A DNA stretch of 64,000 nucleotides, from contig NZ_CP117522.1 of NCBI RefSeq assembly GCF_031679605.1, forward strand, positions 4,464,001 through 4,528,000, written 5' to 3'. The notes below the pieces were generated by a model. It saw nothing but the letters and a program-made list of their open reading frames with translations, was not told where the DNA came from and searched no databases. Every line of letters starts with the position of its first letter. The first letter of the stretch is position 1. Source of the DNA: Streptomyces luomodiensis (GTDB lineage Bacteria; Actinomycetota; Actinomycetes; Streptomycetales; Streptomycetaceae). Both the position numbers and the translations under genes were made by a program. Below are positions 16,902 to 25,997 of this stretch, in pieces.

Positions 16902-16913
16902 CAAGCACGCTTG
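16902..16913. promoter_or_regulatory. palindromic TetR-type operator ahead of the acyl-CoA operon
   Basis: CAAGC-AC-GCTTG is a perfect inverted repeat, inside a locally AT-richer stretch upstream of the first operon gene. AAGCnnGCTT palindromes are common operators of TetR regulators of fatty and branched acyl-CoA degradation in actinobacteria. The TetR gene at the operon's far end is the natural ligand-sensing partner, which would give autoregulation of the whole unit. Confidence 0.6.
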
Positions 16914-17008
16914 CATGATTCAGCCGGTTGTAGCCGTTGTGAGGGGCGCGCGGCGCGTTGGGGTGCGGGTGGGCCGGCGCGGAGCTGAGGTGGGTCGGGC
17001 TACTGGGC

Positions 17009-17135
17009 TCGGTTGGGTGCGGCTTTCGTCTCGCGCCTTCGGCGCAGTTGAGCAGCGGGGCAGGGGGTGCCGGGCCGGGCCCTCACCGCCGGGCGCCGGG
17101 CCGGTGGGGGCAGCGGCCGGTGGCGGCTTCCGTGG
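17009..17135. repeat. degenerate inverted copy of the 220-bp repeat
   Basis: The reverse complement of this stretch matches the two direct copies at 17413-17857. The best-conserved part (17009-17056) includes GTCTCGCGCCTTCGGCGC and TGAGCAGCGG; a second match is GGTGGCGGCTTCCG near 17122. Direct and inverted copies therefore face each other across about 280 bp. Confidence 0.7.
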
Positions 17136-17166
17136 TCGGAGGCCGAGGCCGACGCCGGACAGCGGG

Positions 17167-17250
17167 GGGGTGGGGGTACCTCCCGAAAACGCTTGATGAA
17201 TTAGTTGCGCCAGATCAAGTGCTTTGGAGAGGGGTACCGGGAGGGGGCCG
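17167..17250. repeat. GGGGGTACCTCCC element with an inverted repeat
   Basis: A GGGGGTACCTCCC block, of the kind scattered between Streptomyces genes (another is at 62780-62792), is followed by AAAACGCTTGAT (17184-17195) and its imperfect reverse complement ATCAAGTGCTTT around a 16-base loop. The AT-rich stem stands out from its surroundings. No gene is associated; it could be a transcript end or a remnant operator. Confidence 0.45.
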
Positions 17251-17412
17251 GGGGAGGCACGTACCCATCGAGCGCGGCGCCGGACCGCCGAGGCCGGGAC
17301 GTACTGGGGCCGGGGCGAGCGCACGGCCGGGGCACCCGGCCAACCCATCGGCGGCTGACGGACGGCGCCTGTGGTCCAACGCCGCGTTGGCCGAAATCTT
17401 GCCCCGCCGCCC

Positions 17413-17634
17413 GCCGCCCGCAGTCCGGCTGGGGCCCGGCCGCCCAGCGCGGAAGCCGCCACCGGCGCCCACCTCCACGAGCCCGGCACCCGGCAGCGGC
17501 GCCACGCCCCCCACCCCCGCCGCCGCTGCTCAATGGCGCCGAAGGCGCGAGACGGCGCCGCACCCAACCGAGCCAACGACCCCGCGACAGCGTCACCCAA
17601 CCACTACGCCGAACCCCCCGCCACATCCTTCGCC
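17413..17634. repeat. 220-bp direct repeat, copy 1
   Basis: Near-identical to 17638-17857, with a one-base difference near 17433. It contains GCGCCGAAGGCGCGAGACGGCGCC and ends in the same bases that encode the last residues of the neighbouring oxidase. It has no recognisable transposase or ORF of its own, so it looks like a local segmental duplication. Confidence 0.9.
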
Positions 17635-17637
17635 AAG

Positions 17638-17857
17638 CCGCCCGCAGTCCGGCTGGGCCCGGCCGCCCAGCGCGGAAGCCGCCACCGGCGCCCACCTCCA
17701 CGAGCCCGGCACCCGGCAGCGGCGCCACGCCCCCCACCCCCGCCGCCGCTGCTCAATGGCGCCGAAGGCGCGAGACGGCGCCGCACCCAACCGAGCCAAC
17801 GACCCCGCGACAGCGTCACCCAACCACTACGCCGAACCCCCCGCCACATCCTTCGCC
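17638..17857. repeat. 220-bp direct repeat, copy 2, overlapping the oxidase 3' end
   Basis: This copy lies three bases after copy 1 and runs into the coding end of the FAD/Fe-S oxidase; its last part encodes the C-terminal KDVAGGSA and the stop codon. The duplication thus copied a gene end plus about 190 bp of downstream sequence. The whole 16817-17826 interval holds no credible gene. Confidence 0.9.
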
Positions 17858-20800
17858 GAGTTCTTCGCCAAGCCGTCCGCCAAAACCTCCGCCAGATGGC
17901 GCCCCTTCCGCCCCGCCAGCTGGTTCAGCTGGGTACGGCAGGAGTAGCCGTCCGCCAGCACCTCCGTGCCCATCTCCGCAGCGCGTACCGACGGCAGCAG
18001 CTGCTCCTCGGCACAGGCCACCGAGACCTCGTAGTGCCCGTCCTCGAAGCCGAAGTTGCCCGCCAGACCGCAGCAGCCGCCGCTCAACGCGCCCGTAAGG
18101 CCGGCGCGTTCCCGCAGACGGCGCTCGGCGGCGTCGCCGAGGACGGCGTGCTGGTGGCAGTGGGTCTGGCCGACGACGGGGCGGTCGATCCTCGGCGGCT
18201 GCCAGTCCGGGGCGTACCGCTCCAGCGCCTGGGCGAACGTCGACACCGACTCGGCCAGGCGTGCGGCGCGCGGGTCGGTGCCGAGGAGTTCGGGGAGGTC
18301 GGTGCGGAGGGCGGCCGTGCAGCTGGGTTCGAGGCCGACCACCGGAAGTCCGGCGTCCAGGGCCGGGGCCATGACGTCCAGCGTGCGCCGCATGACCGTG
18401 CGGGCGCGGTCGAGCTGACCGGTGGAGACCCAGGTCAGCCCGCAGCACACGGGCCTGGGCGGGACCACCACCCGCAGCCCGGCCGCCTCCAGCACGGCGA
18501 CCGCCGACCGGCCGACCGACGGGGAGAGGTGGTTGGTGAAGGTGTCCGGCCACAGCACGACGGTGCGCCCCCTCCCGGCCCCCTGGCCCGGCCCCTCCTG
18601 CTCCCCCGGTCGCCCCGGTGCCGTTGGTGCCGCCGTGACGCGCCCGGCCCCGCCGGGCAGCCGCCCGGCCCGTCCCGGCCCGGACCCAGCTCCGGCCCCC
18701 GCGCCACCCACCGCCGCGCGCACCCGACCAGCCAGCCCCCGACCGGCTCCGGCTCGGGGACCGCCACCGGAGCGGGCAGGACCACCACCGGGGTTGGCGA
18801 GGCCGGCATCAGGTCCAGCGGGGCCGCCACCGAGACCGGCAGGACCACCACCAGGGTTGGCGGGACCGGCACCAGGACCAGCGGGGCCGCCACCGAGACC
18901 GGCAGGAGCGCCACCAGGGCTGGCAGGGCCGGCGTCAGGTCCGGCAGGACCACCACCGGGACCGGCGGCGCCAGCACCGGGACCAGCGGGACCGACATCA
19001 GGACCGCCGGGACCGGCACCAGGACCGCCGGGACCAGGGCCGGGGCCGGGACCAGCGGCACCGGGGCCGGGACCGCCGGCACCGGGGCCGGGACCGCCGG
19101 GGCCGGGGCCCGGTCGGGCCTCGGTCCCCGCGCCACGCGCACCCGCGCCCCGCGCCGCCGCGCGCGCCCGCTCCCGCCACCACCTCGTGAAGGGCTCACG
19201 GGCCAGCTCCGGGATGTCCCGTTCGGGGGCGAGGCCGCCCATGCGCTTGGCCAGGGCGGCGAGCGGGCTCACCCCGGACAGCGCGTTGAGCACCGGCGCC
19301 GCCCGCAGGGCGGCACCGGCCCGCAGCCACACCGGGAGCCAGCCCATCGAGTAGTGCGCGGCGGGCCGCAGCCGTCCCTCGTAGTGGTGGTGCAGGAACT
19401 CGGCCTTGTACGTGGCCATGTCGACCTCCACCGGGCAGTCGCTGCGGCAGCCCTTGCAGGACAGGCAGAGGTCGAGCGCGTCCCGTACCTCCTCCGAGCG
19501 CCAGCCGTCCTGGACGACCTCGCCCGCGAGCATCTCGTGCAGCAGCCGGGCGCGGCCGCGCGTGGAGTGCCGCTCCTCGCCGGTCACCCGGTACGACGGG
19601 CACATCACGCCCGCGCCGGACACCGACTCGTTACGGCACTTGGCGACGCCCACACAGCGCCGGACCGCCGCCGAGAAGTCGCCCTTGTCGTGCGGGTAGC
19701 CGAACGCGACGTCCACCGGGCGCCTGGGCAGGACATCGAAGCGCAGGTTCTGGTCCACGCGCTGGGGGCGGGCCAGGACGCCGGGGTTGAGGCCGCCTTC
19801 CGGGTCCCACAGGTCCTTGAACCGGGAGAAGAGGCCGACCATCTCCTCCCCGTACATGCGCGGCAGCAGCTCGGCGCGGGCCAGCCCGTCGCCGTGTTCA
19901 CCGGAGAGCGAGCCGCCGTGGGCGACGACGAGATCGGCGAGGTCGGAGGAGAAGTCCCGGAAGACCCGGATCCCGGCCTCACGCATCAGGTCGAAGTCGA
20001 TGCGGACGTGGATGCAGCCGTCCCCGAAGTGCCCGTACGGCGTGCCGCGCAGCCCGTGCTGGGCCATCAGGGCGCGGAAGTCACGCAGGTACGCGCCGAG
20101 CCGGGGCGGCGGCACCGCGCAGTCCTCCCAGCCGGGCCACGCCTCGCTGCCGTCCTGGTTGCGCGTGGCCGTGCCGGAGGCGTCCTCGCGCACCCGCCAC
20201 AGGGCGCGCTGCCCGGCCGGGTCGGCGACGACGGAGTGGCCGGTGGTGGCCTCGGCGGCGGCGCGGGCCACCTCCTGGGCGCGGGAGAGCGCCTCCTCGC
20301 GGTTGGCGCCGCCGACCTCCACGAACAGCCACGCGCCGCCCTTGGGCAGCCCGGATGCCCCGGCGACCAGATCGGCGGCCATGCCCTCGACGGTCAGCGG
20401 ACCGTAGGGCAACAGGGTGTGCGCGGCCTCGGCCGCCGCGCTCTCGTCGGGGTAGCCGAGCACGGCGAGGGCGCGGGCGCCGGGCGCCTTCACCAGCCTT
20501 ACGGTCGCCTCGGTCACCACGCCGAGGGTGCCCTCGCTGCCGGTGAGGGCGCGGGCGACATCGGCGTTCTTCTCGGGCAGCAGCTCGTCCAGGGCGTAGC
20601 CGGAGATCCGCCGGGGCAGCTCGGGGAAGCCGGTGCGCAGCAGGGCCAGGTGCCGGCCGACCAGGGACCGTATGCCGTCGCGGAGCCGGGCGGGCAGGTC
20701 GTGGAGGCCCTGGGCGGCCCGCACCCGCTCCCCGCCGTAGGTGAGGACGTCCAGCTCGCGGACGTTGTCGGCGGTGGTGCCCCAGGCCACCGAGTGGGAG

Positions 20801-21252
20801 CCGCAGGAGTTGTTGCCGATCATGCCGCCGAGGGTGCAGCGGCTGTGGGTGGACGGGTCGGGGCCGAAGGTCAGCCCATGGGCGCCGGCCGCCGCACGGA
20901 GGTCGTCCAGGATGACGCCGGGCTGGACGACGGCGGTCCGCCGCTCGGGGTCGAGCGAGACGATGCTCCGCATGTGGCGGGTGAAGTCGAGGACGACACC
21001 GAGCCCGGTGGCCTGCCCCGCGATCGAGGTCCCGGCGCCGCGCGCCACCACCGGCACCCCGCGCTCCCGGCAGACGGCCAGCGCCGCCGCCACGTCGTCC
21101 GCGTCGCGCGGTGCGACCACTCCGGTGGGCACTCTGCGGTAGTTGGACGCGTCCATGGTCATCAGCGCCCGGCTCGCCGTATCGAAGGAGACGTCCCCGC
21201 GGACGGCCCTGCGCAGCGCCTGCTCCAGCTCGTCTGCCTCGTGGTCAGCCAT
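17827..21252 (-). CDS. FAD-linked oxidase fused to Fe-S/CCG domains, with a collagen-like insert
   Basis: A 1141-residue flavoprotein of the GlcD/D-lactate dehydrogenase type. An FAD-binding domain (about 35-175; VVARGAGTSIAGQATGLG), an FAD-oxidase C domain (about 210-480), a 4Fe-4S region (about 530-610; MCPSY and CLSCKGCRSDCP) and two CCG cysteine motifs (near 937 VCCGLTW and 1062 GCCGLAG) are in the family order. It probably oxidises a 2-hydroxy acid and passes electrons to a membrane acceptor. Between the Fe-S region and the CCG domains lies a Gly/Pro/Ala tract of about 200 residues (690-893) built from GPGPGG- and GPAGLGG-like repeats, not expected in the family. ATG 21252 has GGAGG only two bases upstream, so the start may be a few codons off. 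It has no signal peptide. Confidence 0.88.
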   Translation of the reverse strand: MADHEADELEQALRRAVRGDVSFDTASRALMTMDASNYRRVPTGVVAPRDADDVAAALAVCRERGVPVVARGAGTSIAGQATGLGVVLDFTRHMRSIVSLDPERRTAVVQPGVILDDLRAAAGAHGLTFGPDPSTHSRCTLGGMIGNNSCGSHSVAWGTTADNVRELDVLTYGGERVRAAQGLHDLPARLRDGIRSLVGRHLALLRTGFPELPRRISGYALDELLPEKNADVARALTGSEGTLGVVTEATVRLVKAPGARALAVLGYPDESAAAEAAHTLLPYGPLTVEGMAADLVAGASGLPKGGAWLFVEVGGANREEALSRAQEVARAAAEATTGHSVVADPAGQRALWRVREDASGTATRNQDGSEAWPGWEDCAVPPPRLGAYLRDFRALMAQHGLRGTPYGHFGDGCIHVRIDFDLMREAGIRVFRDFSSDLADLVVAHGGSLSGEHGDGLARAELLPRMYGEEMVGLFSRFKDLWDPEGGLNPGVLARPQRVDQNLRFDVLPRRPVDVAFGYPHDKGDFSAAVRRCVGVAKCRNESVSGAGVMCPSYRVTGEERHSTRGRARLLHEMLAGEVVQDGWRSEEVRDALDLCLSCKGCRSDCPVEVDMATYKAEFLHHHYEGRLRPAAHYSMGWLPVWLRAGAALRAAPVLNALSGVSPLAALAKRMGGLAPERDIPELAREPFTRWWRERARAAARGAGARGAGTEARPGPGPGGPGPGAGGPGPGAAGPGPGPGPGGPGAGPGGPDVGPAGPGAGAAGPGGGPAGPDAGPASPGGAPAGLGGGPAGPGAGPANPGGGPAGLGGGPAGPDAGLANPGGGPARSGGGPRAGAGRGLAGRVRAAVGGAGAGAGSGPGRAGRLPGGAGRVTAAPTAPGRPGEQEGPGQGAGRGRTVVLWPDTFTNHLSPSVGRSAVAVLEAAGLRVVVPPRPVCCGLTWVSTGQLDRARTVMRRTLDVMAPALDAGLPVVGLEPSCTAALRTDLPELLGTDPRAARLAESVSTFAQALERYAPDWQPPRIDRPVVGQTHCHQHAVLGDAAERRLRERAGLTGALSGGCCGLAGNFGFEDGHYEVSVACAEEQLLPSVRAAEMGTEVLADGYSCRTQLNQLAGRKGRHLAEVLADGLAKNSAKDVAGGSA
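18570..19185. repeat. collagen-like repeat tract inside the oxidase gene
   Basis: Degenerate 9-, 12- and 36-bp units (blocks such as GGACCACCACC and GGGGCCGGGACC) repeat in frame and encode Gly-Pro-X and Gly-Gly-Pro-Ala runs. The reading frame is kept through all of them, so unit loss or gain is in multiples of three. Confidence 0.9.
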
Positions 21253-21284
21253 GCCTCCATGGTCCACGGCGAGCGGACGGTTGA

Positions 21285-22550
<1,266 letters not shown>

Positions 22551-22605
22551 GGGTGCCCGCTCACGGGTCGCCCGCTCACGGGTCGCCTGTTCATGGGTGA
22601 GCGCG

Positions 22606-22637
22606 AGGGGCCCGCGGCCGACCGGCCGCGGGCCCCT
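22606..22637 (+). terminator. terminator hairpin after serC
   Basis: A perfect 15-bp inverted repeat (AGGGGCCCGCGGCCG and its complement) with almost no loop, 55 bases after the serC stop. It lies between convergent genes, so it may serve both. No T-run follows, as is usual in Streptomyces. Confidence 0.8.
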
Positions 22638-22678
22638 TCGCATGGGTGATGCGCACGGGGGATGCGCACGGGTGACGA

Positions 22679-23734
22679 TCAGGTACGGCTCCGGCGGAAG
22701 AGCCTGCGCAGGCCGTAGAACACGACCAGCGCACCGGCGAAGGTGAGCCCGGCCTTGACCAGGTTGCCGTTCTTCTCGTCATCGGAGAGCTTGCCGTCGG
22801 GGCGGTCGGAGTACTCCCCCTTCTTCTTCTGCTCCTTCGCGGTGGCGTCCGGCAGCAGTTCCCCGCCGAGGTCCACCGGCGTCACCTTGGAGCCCGCGCC
22901 CTCGGTGCCGTACATGAGCGTGCCGCCGTCGGGGGTGAAGGTGACCGACTCACCCTGCCGCTGGAGCGGCAGTCCCGGCTCCTCCCCGAGCTTCGTCGGC
23001 TTGTCGTTCCGCCAGCGGTACTCGGCGGCCGAGAAGTAGCCGCGGAGCACCAGCCGGGTGCCGTCCGGGGAGAACGCCCCGTCCGTGACCTCCAGATCGA
23101 GGTCGGAGACCCGCCGGAAGACATTCACCCCCGAGGAGCTCAGCGTGGCCGGTCCGATGTACAGCCCGCCGTCCTCGTCGCTCTTGCTGGCGATGTAGAC
23201 GCGGCCCGTCCTGGGGTGGACCATCAGCGCCTCGGCATTGCGCGGCCCGCCCTGGTACTGGACGGTGAACTGGGTCGCGGTGACGGTGGTGTCCTTCAGC
23301 TGCTTCGGCTCGGGGAACCGGTAGATCCACACGTGGGACCACTGGCCGCCCAGGTTGTCGCCGATATCGCCGACGTAGACATTGCCGTCCGGCCCTATCG
23401 AGATCGCTTCCACATCGCGGGGACTTCCTATGCCGCGCAGGGTGACCCGCGCGACCGTCTTCCCGGTCCGGCCGTCGACGGCGTAGACGTACGGCCCGTC
23501 CGAACTGTCGTTGTGCGTCCAGTAGACGCCAGGGTGGAGACGGCTCGCGGCGAGGCCACTGGACTCGGTGATCCGTGGATCCTCGATCGTGAAGGGAGAC
23601 GGCGACGACGACGAGCCGGCGGCGGCCGGGGCGGCAGCGGCGGCCGGGGCGGCAGCGGCGGCCGGGGCAGCCGGGGCGGCAGCGGACACGGCCAGCAGCG
23701 CGGCGGCGCCGAGTACGAACGGAAGCGGACGCAT
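22679..23734 (-). CDS. secreted, membrane-anchored beta-propeller-like protein
   Basis: A 351-residue exported protein. A signal peptide (residues 1-25, hydrophobic and Ala-rich) is followed by an Ala/Pro repeat tract, a propeller-like domain (about 50-290) with strands such as GVYWTHNDSSDGPYVYAVDG and DVEAISIGPDGNVYVGDIGD, a charged spacer, and a C-terminal membrane helix with a basic tail (LRRLFRRSRT). It is topologically an extracellular domain tethered to the membrane. Homologues are annotated only as hypothetical or WD40-like secreted proteins. Ligand and function are unknown. Transcription is convergent with serC. Confidence 0.75.
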   Translation of the reverse strand: MRPLPFVLGAAALLAVSAAAPAAPAAAAAPAAAAAPAAAGSSSSPSPFTIEDPRITESSGLAASRLHPGVYWTHNDSSDGPYVYAVDGRTGKTVARVTLRGIGSPRDVEAISIGPDGNVYVGDIGDNLGGQWSHVWIYRFPEPKQLKDTTVTATQFTVQYQGGPRNAEALMVHPRTGRVYIASKSDEDGGLYIGPATLSSSGVNVFRRVSDLDLEVTDGAFSPDGTRLVLRGYFSAAEYRWRNDKPTKLGEEPGLPLQRQGESVTFTPDGGTLMYGTEGAGSKVTPVDLGGELLPDATAKEQKKKGEYSDRPDGKLSDDEKNGNLVKAGLTFAGALVVFYGLRRLFRRSRT

Positions 23735-23863
23735 GGGCCCAAGCCTGCCATCCCGCCGGGGGCGTCAGGTGCCGGAACCACGCCGCGGGACGCCCTCCGG
23801 CCACGCATGACCTCCGGGATAACGGGCAGATAACGTCTGCCAATTATTCGCGGGAGCGGAGAA

Positions 23864-23912
23864 GCCGAAATAACCCGGAGATTATTTGATCTCATCCGGG
23901 GATTATTTCGGC
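23864..23912. promoter_or_regulatory. AT-rich inverted repeat upstream of a small membrane protein gene
   Basis: GCCGAAATAACCCGG (23864-23878) pairs with CCGGGGATTATTTCGGC (ending at 23912) with one indel. The centre holds AGAT-N6-ATCT. This AT-rich palindrome lies 40-90 bases upstream of the promoter of the gene at 23991 and could be a regulator site or an upstream transcript end. Confidence 0.5.
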
Positions 23913-23953
23913 GAGAAATTTATCGGTCATTGACGGCATAGCGGGCGGCGGCA

Positions 23954-23982
23954 TTGCGATACAGAAAGGCCCCCCTTACGGT
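23954..23982 (+). promoter_or_regulatory. promoter for a leaderless transcript of the gene at 23991
   Basis: TTGCGA (23954-23959), a 17-base spacer and TACGGT (23977-23982). The ATG follows 8 bases after the -10 and has no ribosome site, so the mRNA probably starts at the ATG. Confidence 0.65.
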
Positions 23983-23990
23983 CTCTGCTC

Positions 23991-24542
23991 ATGAGCGAAT
24001 ACAGCCAGTCCTCCTATGCGCAGACCGCACCTCCCACGCATTCCGCAGGAGCCCCGAACGGCGGTGCCGCACCGGCCGCGCCGTCCAAGAAGATCGCGAT
24101 CTTCGGGATCGTCGGCTCGGTGATCGCGCTGGTCGGCTCCCTGGTGAACTGGGTGGTCTCCGACGCCGAGGGCGCCACCGGGGGCATCAAGGGCATCGAC
24201 GGCGACGGCATCATCACGCTGATCGTCGCCTTGGTCGCGGCCGTCCTGTTCATCGCCGCCATGGCCACCAAGAAGGCGGTGATCTACCTGGTCAGCGCGG
24301 TTGCGGGGCTCGCCATGGCGATCGTCGCGGGCCTCAACATCTCGGACCCCGAGCGGCTGGTCGTCCAGAAGATGACGGACGAGGAGGGGGTGTCGCAGAG
24401 CGTCGCGGAGAAGGCGGCGGAGCAGGCCGCGAAGCTGTACGACATGACCGCGGGGCCGGGGCTCTACATGGTCCTGATCGGCGCGCTGCTGGCTCTGGCC
24501 CTCGGCGTCTTCGGCTTCATGAAGGCCCGCGCCGCCCGGTAA
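23991..24542 (+). CDS. small integral membrane protein of unknown function
   Basis: A 183-residue protein with a Ser/Pro/Ala-rich, cytoplasm-like N terminus (1-32) and four predicted membrane helices: near 34-55 (IAIFGIVGSVIALVGSLV), 74-92, 94-113 and 155-178. The loop between helices 3 and 4 is charged and Ala-rich (KMTDEEGVSQSVAEKAAEQA). No family motif is recognised. The gene stands alone, between its own promoter and a strong terminator. Confidence 0.75.
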   Translation: MSEYSQSSYAQTAPPTHSAGAPNGGAAPAAPSKKIAIFGIVGSVIALVGSLVNWVVSDAEGATGGIKGIDGDGIITLIVALVAAVLFIAAMATKKAVIYLVSAVAGLAMAIVAGLNISDPERLVVQKMTDEEGVSQSVAEKAAEQAAKLYDMTAGPGLYMVLIGALLALALGVFGFMKARAAR

Positions 24543-24573
24543 TCGCCTTCGGCGATTCAGCCGGACCCATCAT

Positions 24574-24611
24574 GCCCGCTTTTTGACCGCACGGGGGGCC
24601 AAAAAGCGGGC
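24574..24611 (+). terminator. terminator hairpin after the gene at 23991
   Basis: GCCCGCTTTTT (24574-24584) and AAAAAGCGGGC (24601-24611) form a perfect 11-bp stem. A smaller hairpin, AATCGCC-TTC-GGCGATT, begins on the stop codon (24541-24557). Confidence 0.85.
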
Positions 24612-24767
24612 CTTCGGGTTTTCTGCGGGGCGTGGGGAATTCACGGAGGGGGCGGTGAGGGATTTCCGCGGAATCCCTCGGGGAATTTTCGTCCTGATGG
24701 CCGCCGATATCCCGGGCTCGCTCCACCCGATTCCGGCCCTCGATTTCGGCCTTCGATTCCGGCCCCC

Positions 24768-24797
24768 TTGATTAGAGCGCACTCCAACGGCTTGGCT
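24768..24797 (+). promoter_or_regulatory. promoter of the aldo/keto reductase gene
   Basis: TTGATT (24768-24773), an 18-base spacer and TTGGCT (24792-24797). The ATG is 6 bases downstream without a ribosome site, again a leaderless layout. Confidence 0.55.
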
Positions 24798-24803
24798 GAC
24801 CCC

Positions 24804-25799
24804 ATGGAGTACACACAGCTCGGACGCACAGGTCTCAAGGTCAGCCGGATCGTTCTCGGCACCATGAACTTCGGTCCGCAGACCGAGGAGGCCGACAGCC
24901 ACTCGATCATGGATGCGGCGCTCGACGCCGGCATCAACTTCTTCGACACCGCCAATGTGTACGGCTGGGGCGAGAACAAGGGCCGCACCGAGGAGATCAT
25001 CGGGAGCTGGTTCGCCCAGGGTGGCGGGCGGCGCGAGAAGACGGTCCTCGCGACCAAGGTGTACGCGAACATGGCCGCGGACGATGTGGCCTGGCCGAAT
25101 ACCGACAAGCTCTCGGCCGTCAACATCCGCCGGTCCGTGGACGCCAGCCTCAAGCGGCTCGGCACGGACTACATCGACCTCTACCAGTTCCACCACGTGG
25201 ACCGCTCCACCCCGTGGGACGAGGTCTGGCAGGCCATCGACGTCCTCGTCCAGCAGGGCAAGATCATCTACGCCGGTTCCTCCAACCACGCGGGCTGGCA
25301 CATCGCCCAGGCCAATGAGACCGCGTCCCGCCGCGGCTCGTACGGGCTGGTCAGCGAGCAGTGCCTGTACAACCTGGCCGAACGCCGCGCCGAGATGGAG
25401 GTCATCCCGGCCGCGCAAGAGTACGGCCTGGGCGTCATCCCCTGGTCGCCACTGCACGGCGGGCTGCTCGGCGGCGCGATCCGCAAGGAGCGTGAGGGCG
25501 GCGGCTCGCGCACCACATCCGGCCGCAGCGGCGACGCGCTGAAGAACACCAAGGTGCGCGAACAGATCCAGCGGTACGAGGACCTGCTGGACAAGCACGG
25601 TATCGAGCCCGGCGAGGCGGCCCTGGCCTGGCTGCTCACCCGGCCCGGGGTAACCGGTCCGATCGTGGGCCCGCGCACGGCCGAGCAGCTGGCGTCGGCG
25701 CTGCGCGCCGCCGAGCTGAAGCTCAGCGAGGAACTGCTGGCCGAGCTGGACGAGATCTTCCCGGGGCCGGGGCCGTCGCCCGAGGCGTTCGCCTGGTAG
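24804..25799 (+). CDS. aldo/keto reductase
   Basis: A 331-residue NADP(H)-dependent oxidoreductase with a TIM-barrel fold. The catalytic tetrad region is visible: FFDTANVYGWGENKGRTE with Asp and Tyr, KVYANM with Lys, and YQFHHVD with His. The cofactor-binding end is present (VTGPIVGPRTAEQL). It is of the YajO/voltage-gated-channel-beta-like subfamily. The physiological substrate is unknown. The gene is monocistronic between its own promoter and a 12-bp stem terminator. The last codons are repeated imperfectly just after the stop (25790-25801 and 25811-25823). Confidence 0.9.
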   Translation: MEYTQLGRTGLKVSRIVLGTMNFGPQTEEADSHSIMDAALDAGINFFDTANVYGWGENKGRTEEIIGSWFAQGGGRREKTVLATKVYANMAADDVAWPNTDKLSAVNIRRSVDASLKRLGTDYIDLYQFHHVDRSTPWDEVWQAIDVLVQQGKIIYAGSSNHAGWHIAQANETASRRGSYGLVSEQCLYNLAERRAEMEVIPAAQEYGLGVIPWSPLHGGLLGGAIRKEREGGGSRTTSGRSGDALKNTKVREQIQRYEDLLDKHGIEPGEAALAWLLTRPGVTGPIVGPRTAEQLASALRAAELKLSEELLAELDEIFPGPGPSPEAFAW

Positions 25800-25841
25800 C
25801 GGGGAGGCTCCGCCTGGTCAGCGTGGTCGACGGGCGTGGAG

Positions 25842-25871
25842 GAGGCGTGGGCCGTGCGCGGCCCACGCCTC
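25842..25871 (+). terminator. terminator hairpin after the aldo/keto reductase
   Basis: GAGGCGTGGGCC (25842-25853) and GGCCCACGCCTC (25860-25871), a perfect 12-bp stem with a 6-base loop. It lies between convergent genes and may also serve the small minus-strand gene. Confidence 0.8.
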
Positions 25872-25885
25872 GCTTCGCTCCCGTC

Positions 25886-25975
25886 TCAGCCTCCTAGGGC
25901 GGCCGCCGCGGCGACGACGACGAGAATCAGCACCAGCGCGCCGCTCATGATCATGTTCCGGGTCTTGGGGTCCAC
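25886..25975 (-). CDS. 29-residue hydrophobic membrane peptide
   Basis: GTG 25975 to TGA 25886-25888. The peptide begins (M)DPKTRNMIMSGALVL and continues as a single membrane helix of Val/Ala/Leu ending in LGG. An in-frame TAG four codons upstream fixes the start. The basic N terminus followed by one helix is typical of small Streptomyces membrane proteins. The ribosome site is weak. It is just downstream of the thpR gene and could be co-transcribed with it (22-bp gap). Function unknown. Confidence 0.6.
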   Translation of the reverse strand: MDPKTRNMIMSGALVLILVVVAAAAALGG

Positions 25976-25997
25976 ACCCCGAGACTAGCCGGACCGC

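Noticed and set aside
17184..17222. tRNA or attachment-site remnant
   Set aside because: The inverted repeat does not fit a tRNA cloverleaf and no integrase gene is near.
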